Source: a bacterium | Lineage (GTDB): Bacteria; Patescibacteriota; Microgenomatia; UBA1400; PJMF01 | Reading direction: 5' to 3' | Assembly (NCBI GenBank): GCA_017431585.1 | Contig: JAFRKU010000032.1 | Location: 1 to 9,819 of the forward strand | DNA: 9,819 nt | In this document: one piece after another, positions 1 to 4,820 of the stretch | How the letters are laid out: each line of letters opens with the position of its first letter | How positions within the stretch are numbered: the stretch's first letter is position 1 | Position numbers and translations under genes: made by a program | The notes under the pieces: model-generated | What the model saw: only the letters and a program-made list of their open reading frames with translations | Databases searched by the model: none | Told to the model about the DNA's origin: nothing

Positions 1-61
1 TAATTAATTCCCTATCAGCATCACCTTCATGATATTTCAAGACTAAAAAAACTTTTTTCAC
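1..61 (-). CDS. N-terminal fragment of an unknown protein, cut by the window start
   Basis: Reading the - strand from a GTG at 61-59 gives an open frame that runs off the window: MKKVFLVLKYHEGDADRELI. The MKKV-hydrophobic start looks like a first beta-strand of an alpha/beta protein. Twenty residues are too few to assign a family. The start is supported by its promoter: TATAAT at 74-69 lies exactly 7 bases before the GTG and TTGACA lies at 98-93, so the mRNA would be leaderless like several others here. No Shine-Dalgarno is visible. The gene diverges from the PPC gene at 155. A nucleotide- or sugar-binding enzyme is possible, but that is a guess. An ATG at 66-64 is only 2 bases from TATAAT, so it would lie upstream of the expected start of transcription. 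Confidence 0.55.
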   Translation of the reverse strand, partial: MKKVFLVLKYHEGDADRELI

Positions 62-68
62 GACATTT

Positions 69-98
69 ATTATAACTAATCACCGCTTTTTTTGTCAA
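69..98 (-). promoter_or_regulatory. Sigma70-type promoter of the truncated - strand gene
   Basis: On the - strand, TTGACA (98-93) and TATAAT (74-69) are both perfect consensus with an 18-base spacer. The GTG start lies 7 bases after TATAAT, so transcription would begin at or one base before the start codon. The -35 bases overlap the -35 element of the divergent + strand promoter. Confidence 0.65.
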
Positions 99-120
99 CA
101 TGGGTTACTTATGATATAAT
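92..120 (+). promoter_or_regulatory. Sigma70-type promoter of the PPC and ParB-like gene pair
   Basis: TTGTCA (92-97), a 17-base spacer and an extended -10 TGATATAAT (112-120). Transcription should start near 127-128, giving a leader of about 27 bases before the ATG at 155. It is one of the few + strand promoters here not set directly against its start codon. Its -35 element is the same duplex segment used by the divergent - strand promoter. Confidence 0.7.
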
Positions 121-154
121 ATGCCCGAATCAAATGTCACAGTAGAAAGCCCTT

Positions 155-568
155 ATGCAATATCAACGTTTCCACGATACTATCTTAGTCCGTCTCGATC
201 GCGGCGAAGAAATTCTCACTCAAATCAAACAATTGGCCACCAACGAGCATATCAAGCTCGCGCACATCAGCGCTCTGGGTGCCGTCAATGACTTGACAGT
301 GGGCGTATACAAAGTGAGCGAGAAAAAGTATTACGCCAATCATTTCCAAGGTGACTTTGAAATCGTCTCGCTCACCGGTACCATTGACACAATGAATGAT
401 GAATTTTACACACATTTGCACATTAGCGTGGGCGACCAAAATGGCCACGTTTTCGGCGGCCATTTAGCACAAGCCACCATTAGCGCTACTTGCGAAATGG
501 TGGTACGACTAATTGACGGAACAATCGACCGCCAAAAAGACAACGTCACTGGTCTTAATTTGTGGTAA
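155..568 (+). CDS. PPC (DUF296) domain protein, small stand-alone form
   Basis: The 137-residue product is a single PPC/DUF296 domain, the usual length for bacterial and archaeal stand-alone members. The best signature is residues 86-104, THLHISVGDQNGHVFGGHL: His87, His89 and the later His98 and His103 match the conserved histidines that bind a metal in prokaryotic PPC proteins. The preceding segments ILTQIKQLATNEHIK and AHISALGAVND are the helix and strand normal for the fold. PPC proteins form trimers; in plants the domain is joined to AT-hook DNA-binding motifs, but this one has none and its role is unknown. There is no signal peptide, so it should be cytoplasmic. ATG 155 is chosen because the in-frame ATG at 134 meets a stop after two codons; only a weak AGAAAG lies upstream. 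The ParB-like gene follows after 18 bases. Confidence 0.85.
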   Translation: MQYQRFHDTILVRLDRGEEILTQIKQLATNEHIKLAHISALGAVNDLTVGVYKVSEKKYYANHFQGDFEIVSLTGTIDTMNDEFYTHLHISVGDQNGHVFGGHLAQATISATCEMVVRLIDGTIDRQKDNVTGLNLW

Positions 569-586
569 CTTGCATTGAAGATCTCT

Positions 587-970
587 ATGACAAACATTCC
601 CCAAAGTGTGTTAGAATCCGGTTTCGATTTCAATTGGGATGAGAAGGACGTCTGGGCTTTAAATTATCCCCCGCAAGAAATCAGCATTGACCAACTGGCG
701 TGGCATTTCGCTGTGCCTTTTTGGAATTGGGCCGGTCAAGAATATGTCCTCACGCCCAACCAAGTCATGGCCGCACCACAAAAGTATCAGGCAGAATACG
801 ACCGCATTATGGCTGCGGATACCGCTTATCCGATTGATGTCATGGAAAACAAAGGCCGCCTCGTGATTTTAGACGGTCTGCACCGCTTGGCCAAACTGAA
901 ATTGCAAGGTTGCACGCAAGTCCCGGTGAGAATTATCCCCCGAAGCGAAATTAAAAATATCGCCAAATAA
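587..970 (+). CDS. Small ParB/sulfiredoxin-like domain protein
   Basis: From ATG 587 the product is 127 residues. Residues 88-117 contain NKGRLVILDGLHRLAKLKLQG followed by a short strand, VPVRIIP. A 'DGxHRLAxLxxxG' stretch inside a strand-helix-strand arrangement is the hallmark of the ParB/sulfiredoxin (ParB-like nuclease) superfamily, where it forms a nucleotide or phosphate-binding loop. The N-terminal half, rich in Trp and aromatic residues (WALNYPP, AVPFWNWAG), matches nothing I recognise. The protein is too short to be a chromosome-partitioning ParB: no helix-turn-helix or dimer domain follows. It lies 18 bases after the PPC gene and is probably co-transcribed with it. A TTG at 575 would add four residues, but ATG 587 with GAAG about 8 bases upstream is preferred. 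No + strand terminator with a U-tract follows, so transcripts may run antisense into the next gene. Confidence 0.65.
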   Translation: MTNIPQSVLESGFDFNWDEKDVWALNYPPQEISIDQLAWHFAVPFWNWAGQEYVLTPNQVMAAPQKYQAEYDRIMAADTAYPIDVMENKGRLVILDGLHRLAKLKLQGCTQVPVRIIPRSEIKNIAK

Positions 971-976
971 ATCATT

Positions 977-1012
977 CAAAAAACAAAAAAGCCCCCGCCT
1001 TTCGGCGAGGGC
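977..1012 (-). terminator. Intrinsic terminator of the Nudix-like gene
   Basis: In - strand sense, the 9-base-pair stem GCCCTCGCC / GGCGGGGGC (one G-U pair) is capped by a GAAA tetraloop and followed by TTTTTTGTTTTTTG. The G-U pair becomes a C-A mismatch on the + strand, and no U-tract follows there, so this serves the - strand gene and not the ParB-like gene. Confidence 0.85.
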
Positions 1013-1018
1013 CACACC

Positions 1019-1038
1019 GTTGTCAGTCGCCTGACAAC
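1019..1038 (-). other. Perfect GCGA-capped hairpin in the 3' region of the Nudix-like gene
   Basis: A perfect 8-base-pair stem, GTTGTCAG / CTGACAAC. In - strand sense the loop is GCGA, a stable GNRA tetraloop. It sits between the stop codon at 1052 and the intrinsic terminator, six bases before the terminator stem. It has no U-tract of its own, so it may protect the mRNA 3' end or form part of a small RNA, and is less likely to terminate transcription. Confidence 0.6.
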
Positions 1039-1051
1039 ACCAATCCGTGCC

Positions 1052-1849
1052 CTAGTTCTCGCGTGGCCACACCACACGCACTCGCCCCAACCAGCCGCGG
1101 CGCAAAATACCTTTGGCCCACAGTCGCGCCACACACTCCAAAAACCGGCCGTCGCGATTGATCATACAAAACTCCCGCATCTCTCGCACCGGTTTCCAGT
1201 AAACGTGCGTGTACTCCATCGGGTCGGTCCCGGTGTGCTCCGCCGGCAAATCACGCCGGCGCACCAGTGCCGCAAACAACATCGGCATGTCTGCCAGCGC
1301 GCCCAGGTCAGCAAACACTTCATCCAAGCACACCAGAGACTCAATTTTGCCCCGCGGCACACCCAGTTGCTCACTAATTTCACGCGCTGCCGCCTTGTGC
1401 CACGCTGCGCCTTCCCGGCGTGTCCCGCCGAAACAATCGAAACTCGAGCCCGCCACCGGAAAAAAGTCACCGGTTAGCACCGCGAAATGGCTAATCGCCC
1501 CCGTCCTCGAGCGCACAAACACGATGCCCTTCGCGCCGTATTGCGCCCCGCCACGGCGCAGATTAAACTCGCGCGTACCAGTCAACCACTCATCTCCCCG
1601 CCGCTCCATCGTGTCAAAAACCACGATCATATGGGCAAAATCTCCCATCACGATCTTCTTGAGCCGCAATGTCTTGAGATTGTGCAACTTATCAGGCTGC
1701 CGCAACACACGGATGACAAATCGCTGCCAGTCGCGCTTTTCCGCCAGTTCACCCAACAGATTCCACATTTGCGAGTCGGTCGCCTGCCACCAGTCGCGCT
1801 CGCCACTCAAGCGAGCCACCTCCAGGCGCAAGAATTCCAAACCAGACAT
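1052..1849 (-). CDS. Nudix-like domain protein with an imperfect Nudix box
   Basis: The 265-residue product has a helical, Trp-rich N-terminus (about 1-65), then a likely Nudix fold (about 70-230). At 141-164 it reads GGTRREGAAW...REISEQLGV. The REUxEExGU core of the Nudix box is kept as R156-E157-I-S-E160-Q161-L-G163-V, with Gln for the last metal-binding Glu. The Glu normally eight residues before the Arg is Ala148. Nudix enzymes hydrolyse nucleoside diphosphates linked to another group; with E157 and E160 present, activity is possible but not certain. Later segments (LFAALVRR, YTHVYWKPVREMREF) fit the C-terminal strands and helix. Start ATG 1849 is chosen because GGAGGTG (1862-1856) lies 8 bases before GATG; a GTG at 1864 would overlap that site. 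G+C is about 60% in sampled lines, well above the neighbours, hinting at a different origin. Confidence 0.6.
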   Translation of the reverse strand: MSGLEFLRLEVARLSGERDWWQATDSQMWNLLGELAEKRDWQRFVIRVLRQPDKLHNLKTLRLKKIVMGDFAHMIVVFDTMERRGDEWLTGTREFNLRRGGAQYGAKGIVFVRSRTGAISHFAVLTGDFFPVAGSSFDCFGGTRREGAAWHKAAAREISEQLGVPRGKIESLVCLDEVFADLGALADMPMLFAALVRRRDLPAEHTGTDPMEYTHVYWKPVREMREFCMINRDGRFLECVARLWAKGILRRGWLGRVRVVWPREN

Positions 1850-1855
1850 CACATC

Positions 1856-1862
1856 CACCTCC
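1856..1862 (-). promoter_or_regulatory. Strong Shine-Dalgarno site of the Nudix-like gene
   Basis: GGAGGTG on the - strand, a 7-base match to the 16S anti-Shine-Dalgarno, with GGAGG ending 8 bases before ATG 1849. It fixes the start at 1849 and not at the GTG at 1864. I see no comparable site before any other gene in the window. Confidence 0.8.
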
Positions 1863-1909
1863 ACTTTTTCCAGAACTATCGGTCCAATGCGCCGATGACA
1901 CAGGTAAAC

Positions 1910-1938
1910 ATTGTATCACACGCCCTCATTTTTGTCAA
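1910..1938 (-). promoter_or_regulatory. Sigma70-type promoter of the Nudix-like gene
   Basis: TTGACA (1938-1933), exactly 17 bases, then TACAAT (1915-1910) with TG one base before it, an extended -10. Transcription should start near 1903, leaving a leader of about 54 bases before ATG 1849. It begins just downstream of the terminator of the preceding - strand gene. Confidence 0.8.
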
Positions 1939-1951
1939 GATCGCCCCCCCC

Positions 1952-1980
1952 AAAAAAAACGCCCTCTCGCGAGGGCGTTT
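1952..1980 (-). terminator. Intrinsic terminator of the nucleotidyltransferase-HEPN gene
   Basis: In - strand sense, the 10-base-pair stem AAACGCCCTC / GAGGGCGTTT is capped by a GCGA tetraloop and followed by a T-run reaching 1952, then eight Gs (1951-1944). It lies about 65 bases after the stop codon at 2045. The A/T-flanked stem could also work in the + direction, but no + strand gene precedes it. Confidence 0.85.
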
Positions 1981-2044
1981 CCTGATCATCCATGACGTGA
2001 ACTTGCTGTCAACTTTTCTTACCCGCTCGGACCAAGGAAACAAA

Positions 2045-2728
2045 TCACCCAATTTCTGTTTGCATCTGGGCAATCTTGCGGCGCATTCGTACCAAAAGCG
2101 GTGCATACACGTCCCTAACTTTTTGCAAAGCTTCTTTTGCCATGTCTTCATTGTAGCGATGTGTCAACACATTGCGCGCCTGCAGCATTTCTAGCCACCG
2201 GTCGTGATCGCCAGGAGCAATCACTTCATAAGCGGCTGCAGTTTTCAACACTGAGCGTGGATTATTCAGACCTTCATCAGGCGCGCCCAAATCTAAGCAC
2301 AACTCTTTCATAGTTTTCCAACATTGATCAAAAGCCAAATTACACATAGCGATAATGCCAGTCATTGCTGCTTCATCTAGATCCGCCTCCGGATGGGCTT
2401 GCAACATCCGTTCCAAACTGTCCACCGCTTGCGTATAATTATCAAATTTACTCATAAGTAATATTCCATCCCGACTAACTTCTTGTTTTAATTGTTCATT
2501 TGCTTGCCTCAAATCCACAATGTCAAAATTGAGCAAAGTCAAAGTTTTCTCTTCCACATCGGCTGCAAAGTTCACCAAGTCTCCGCCATCAACTGCCAAA
2601 TCAACATCGCTGTGCTCACTATGCGTTCCCCGCGCACGCGAGCCAAACAAAAACAAGCGCGAGACATGGTGTTGATGTGCCAAAGCCACTATTTGATGAT
2701 ACAAGTCTGCCGGCAAATTCACGCTCAT
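2045..2728 (-). CDS. Fused minimal nucleotidyltransferase and HEPN/HI0074-like domain protein (toxin-antitoxin type)
   Basis: The 227-residue product joins two domains usually made by adjacent genes. Residues 1-92 are a minimal nucleotidyltransferase (MntA/HI0073 type): FLFGSRARGTHSEHSDVDL fits GSx10DxD exactly (G29, S30, D41, D43), and LLNFDIVDL (D69 or D72) can supply the third metal-binding Asp. Residues 93-227 match the HI0074 'nucleotidyltransferase substrate-binding' family: NPRSVLKTAAAYEVI, DRWLEML and ARNVLTHRYNED. The last holds R185-N-V-L-T-H190-R-Y192, i.e. the HEPN motif Rx4HxY. In studied HepT/MntA pairs the HEPN protein is an RNase toxin, and the nucleotidyltransferase silences it by adding AMP to that Tyr. 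Here both would be one cytoplasmic chain. ATG 2728 is preferred to TTG 2758 because TATAAT lies 7 bases before it, inside the longer frame. An intrinsic terminator follows. Confidence 0.85.
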   Translation of the reverse strand: MSVNLPADLYHQIVALAHQHHVSRLFLFGSRARGTHSEHSDVDLAVDGGDLVNFAADVEEKTLTLLNFDIVDLRQANEQLKQEVSRDGILLMSKFDNYTQAVDSLERMLQAHPEADLDEAAMTGIIAMCNLAFDQCWKTMKELCLDLGAPDEGLNNPRSVLKTAAAYEVIAPGDHDRWLEMLQARNVLTHRYNEDMAKEALQKVRDVYAPLLVRMRRKIAQMQTEIG

Positions 2729-2735
2729 ACCCTCT

Positions 2736-2744
2736 ATTATACCA
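2736..2744 (-). promoter_or_regulatory. Extended -10 promoter giving a leaderless nucleotidyltransferase-HEPN mRNA
   Basis: On the - strand TGGTATAAT (2744-2736) lies 7 bases before ATG 2728. No -35 of note is seen at the right distance. The AGAGGGT in between is purine-rich but ends only one base before the ATG, too near for a Shine-Dalgarno. Confidence 0.65.
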
Positions 2745-2814
2745 TATCTATTTGGCAAATACTGTGATGTTTAAATCTAGTTTCATTCGCGCCTATTTTT
2801 TGCCTGTCGCAACA

Positions 2815-2826
2815 GTCGTTAACGAC
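2815..2826. repeat. Palindrome GTCGTTAACGAC, copy 1 (candidate operator)
   Basis: A perfect 12-base palindrome. The same 12 bases recur at 2900-2911, exactly 85 bp away, close to eight turns of the helix, so a protein bound to both would sit on one face. It lies 71 bases upstream of the nucleotidyltransferase-HEPN -10 element. Confidence 0.6.
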
Positions 2827-2842
2827 ACTTTTTTCAGTTGTT

Positions 2843-2857
2843 AGGCGTTTTTCGCCT
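2843..2857. repeat. Short inverted repeat AGGCG-T5-CGCCT between the two palindromes
   Basis: Five base pairs around a T5 loop. It is too short to be a convincing terminator on its own. It lies in the 187-base space between the winged-helix gene and the nucleotidyltransferase-HEPN gene and may be chance or part of the regulatory region. Confidence 0.3.
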
Positions 2858-2893
2858 GGAAATTTTGATTCGTGACTATTGTTCGGTCAAAGC

Positions 2894-2917
2894 AAAATAG
2901 TCGTTAACGACTATTTT
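2894..2917. repeat. 24-base perfect palindrome containing GTCGTTAACGAC, copy 2 (candidate operator)
   Basis: The left half AAAATAGTCGTT is the exact reverse complement of the right half. The inner 12 bases equal copy 1. A further GACTATT half-element at 2874-2880 repeats part of the arm. The right end overlaps the stop codon of the winged-helix gene (TAA at 2918-2916). As RNA it could fold into a weak A/U-flanked hairpin and end transcription of that gene in either direction, but the 12-base identity with copy 1 argues for a protein-binding site. Confidence 0.65.
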
Positions 2918-3260
2918 ATCCGCACACCGGTATCGCCACGTCGCGGGTGTAAACCAATTTTTTACCCCGACCGCGAGTCGTCACTTCGCCTTGAGTGATT
3001 AATTCGCCTAATCGCCGCACCACTACCACTCGCGTCAGCCCCGTTTTCTCACTCAAAGTTTGCGAGTTTTTGTCACCCCGTTTGAGCTCGCGCAAAATCA
3101 TGTTTCGCTGCTGACTCGTACTCAACCGCACACTGTAATCCACCTGTTCCCCAATCGCACAATTAATTCCTTGGCACTTGCGCGCCGCTCCATTAAAGTC
3201 ACACGTTTGGGCACTTATTTTAATTTGTGATCCCGCCAATCGTTTTAAAAAATCAAACAT
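2916..3260 (-). CDS. Winged-helix transcriptional regulator with a cysteine cluster
   Basis: From ATG 3260 the product is 114 residues. Residues 50-105 form a winged helix-turn-helix: a first helix (QQRNMILRELKRG), a turn and second helix (SQTLSEKTGL), a recognition helix (TRVVVVRRLGELITQG) and a wing (EVTTRGRGKKLVYT). This layout is typical of MarR/ArsR-like repressors. The N-terminal third has C20, C29 and C34, and the C-terminus has C113, so a metal, Fe-S or redox sensor is possible; that is inference. ATG 3260 is preferred to a longer start at 3305 because TGTTATAAT lies 6 bases before it, and the extra 15 residues would overlap the promoter. Two palindromes lie downstream, one touching its stop codon and both upstream of the next gene on the same strand, so it may control that gene. 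Confidence 0.7.
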   Translation of the reverse strand: MFDFLKRLAGSQIKISAQTCDFNGAARKCQGINCAIGEQVDYSVRLSTSQQRNMILRELKRGDKNSQTLSEKTGLTRVVVVRRLGELITQGEVTTRGRGKKLVYTRDVAIPVCG

Positions 3261-3266
3261 GCCACC

Positions 3267-3275
3267 ATTATAACA
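3267..3275 (-). promoter_or_regulatory. Extended -10 promoter giving a leaderless winged-helix regulator mRNA
   Basis: On the - strand TGTTATAAT (3275-3267) lies 6 bases before ATG 3260. A partial -35, TTGCAC (3296-3291), has an 18-base spacer. It diverges from the MBOAT promoter, with 54 bases between the two -10 hexamers. Confidence 0.65.
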
Positions 3276-3323
3276 CAAGAGAGCGATGGAGTGCAAGATT
3301 ATCACCTAAATACTACAAAAATA

Positions 3324-3332
3324 TGATATAAT
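3324..3332 (+). promoter_or_regulatory. Extended -10 promoter giving a leaderless MBOAT mRNA
   Basis: TGATATAAT (3324-3332) lies 7 bases before ATG 3340. No good -35 is present, and the intervening AGTATTT is not a ribosome binding site. Confidence 0.7.
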
Positions 3333-3339
3333 AGTATTT

Positions 3340-4818
3340 ATGCTTTTCAACTCACTCCATTTCCTCCTATTTCTGCCTGTTGTCCTGGCTGTCTATTTTG
3401 TCATCCCCACCAGTTGGCGTCGCTATTGGCTACTGGTTGCCAGCTACTATTTTTACCTGAGTTGGCGGCCCGCTTACGGCCTGTTGTTGCTCACCAGCAC
3501 CCTCACTACTTTTGCCGCCGGCCGAGCCCTCCAGCGCCTCCACGACCAGCCCTCACGCCCGCACCGTTTCAGTGCCAAACACATTTTATGGCTAAGCATC
3601 GGTCTTAATTTGGGACTACTTGCTTTTTTTAAATATGCCAATTTTGCGCTAGACAATCTCAGCTCTGTGCTCAATTTTTTCCATCTCAATTTTGACTCGC
3701 CCACCCTCAACATTTTGTTACCCGTCGGCATTTCGTTTTACACTTTTCAAAGTATCGGCTATGTCATTGATGTCTATCGCCACCAAGTCACCGCCGAAAA
3801 AAGCCTCATTGATTACGCTCTTTTTGTGTCGTTTTTTCCGCAACTGGTCGCCGGACCCATTGAACGCACCGCCGATTTGCTGCCCCAAATCAAAAATGTT
3901 CACACCTTTGCTCTGTGGAATTGGGCCCGCGTGCGGGCCGGTTTTTTACTGATGATATGGGGCTTTTTTGAAAAACTGGTCATTGCTGATCGCGCCGCCA
4001 TTTTTGTCCGTCATGCTCTGGAAGTGTATCCCCAAGCCGGCGCTCGAGAGCTGATTGTCATGCTGTTTTTATTTGCTTGGCAAATTTACACCGATTTCAA
4101 CGGTTACTGTCACATCGCCCAAGGCGTGGCTCAAATGATGGGTTTCACTCTGCACGACAATTTCCGCCAACCGTATTTCGCCCGCGACGGTCACGATTTT
4201 TGGCGCCGCTGGCACATTTCATTAACCAAATGGTTCACCGACTATGTCTACATTCCCCTGGGCGGCAGTCGCGTGAACCGTGCCCGTCACTACACCAACA
4301 TCATGATCGTTTTTCTGCTCAGCGGTCTCTGGCACGGTGCCAGTTGGCATTTTGTAATCTGGGGAGGAATCAATGGCTTGTGGCAAATCGCCAGCGATAT
4401 CAAAAAACGGTTGCTGGTGCACTGGCACTTGACACTTGGTGACGGTTGGAGCACCAGAATGCGCCAGCGGCTGACAACTTTTGCCATCGCTGGTGCCAGC
4501 TGGAGTTTTTTCGTCATGCCCACGCTCACGAGCGTGGGTCAACTTTGGCAACGGCTATTGAGTAGTTGGCGCGGCTTGCCCCTGAAAGAAACTTTTGGCC
4601 TGCGCGGCGCCGATTTCATCTGTTTGGCACTCGCCCTAGCCGCACTGGTTGCGGTGGACTTAGCCCACGAGCGTGGCATCCAAATTTCCTCATGGCTCAC
4701 GCACCAGGAATGGTGGTGTCGCTATACTATTTATACCCTGCTAATTTTAAGCGTGGTGCTCCTCGGCGTGTACGGCCCAGAATACGACGCCAGCAAGTTT
4801 ATTTATTTTGATTTTTAA
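3340..4818 (+). CDS. MBOAT family polysaccharide O-acyltransferase (AlgI-like)
   Basis: The 492-residue product is a full-length multi-pass membrane protein of the AlgI branch of MBOAT enzymes, which pass an acyl group, usually acetyl, across the membrane to a surface glycan. Family landmarks in order: MLFNSLHFLLFLPVVLAVYF (first membrane segment), SYYFYLSW (35-42), FFKYANF (97-103), LPVGISFYTFQSIGYVIDVYR (127-147), FFPQLVAGPIER (165-176), YTDFNGYCHIAQG (250-262), FWRRWHISL (287-295) and SGLWHGASWHFVIWGG (328-343). His292 and His332 are the two conserved histidines; the latter is the expected catalytic one. The end, GVYGPEYDASKFIYFDF, is also typical. The SGNH gene starts 2 bases after its stop, the usual partner arrangement. 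No Shine-Dalgarno; ATG 3340 is set by its promoter. The exact acyl group and glycan cannot be read from sequence. Confidence 0.93.
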   Translation: MLFNSLHFLLFLPVVLAVYFVIPTSWRRYWLLVASYYFYLSWRPAYGLLLLTSTLTTFAAGRALQRLHDQPSRPHRFSAKHILWLSIGLNLGLLAFFKYANFALDNLSSVLNFFHLNFDSPTLNILLPVGISFYTFQSIGYVIDVYRHQVTAEKSLIDYALFVSFFPQLVAGPIERTADLLPQIKNVHTFALWNWARVRAGFLLMIWGFFEKLVIADRAAIFVRHALEVYPQAGARELIVMLFLFAWQIYTDFNGYCHIAQGVAQMMGFTLHDNFRQPYFARDGHDFWRRWHISLTKWFTDYVYIPLGGSRVNRARHYTNIMIVFLLSGLWHGASWHFVIWGGINGLWQIASDIKKRLLVHWHLTLGDGWSTRMRQRLTTFAIAGASWSFFVMPTLTSVGQLWQRLLSSWRGLPLKETFGLRGADFICLALALAALVAVDLAHERGIQISSWLTHQEWWCRYTIYTLLILSVVLLGVYGPEYDASKFIYFDF

Positions 4819-4820
4819 TT

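Noticed and set aside
45..58. A7-C-T6 run as a terminator
   Set aside because: It has no G/C stem, and it falls in the first codons of the - strand gene (KKVFL), where Lys and Phe/Leu codons explain it.
1944..1959. C8-A8 homopolymer run as a phase-variable tract
   Set aside because: It lies between a terminator and a promoter, outside any coding frame or spacer, so slippage would not obviously change expression.
1205..2194. Long + strand open frames (1209-1898 and 1487-2194) over the Nudix-like gene
   Set aside because: They are rich in Arg, Pro and Ser with no recognisable motifs. They lie antisense to a gene with promoter, Shine-Dalgarno and terminator. High G+C explains the lack of stops.
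2729..2758. TTG start at 2758 for the nucleotidyltransferase-HEPN gene
   Set aside because: The extra codons are the extended -10 element itself, and ATG 2728 has the same 7-base promoter spacing as other genes here.
2815..2917. The GTCGTTAACGAC palindromes as a recombination (attC-like) site
   Set aside because: The bases do not fit the GTTRRRY core, and no integrase or cassette structure is present.
3261..3305. Longer start at 3305 for the winged-helix regulator
   Set aside because: The extra 15 codons cover TGTTATAAT. ATG 3260 is followed by a normal N-terminus (MFDFLKRL) and is promoter-proximal.
4519..4538. Perfect 8-base-pair hairpin CCCACGCT/AGCGTGGG inside the MBOAT gene
   Set aside because: It lies in the middle of coding sequence with no U-tract. 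One such hairpin in 9.8 kb can arise by chance. No function can be argued from it.
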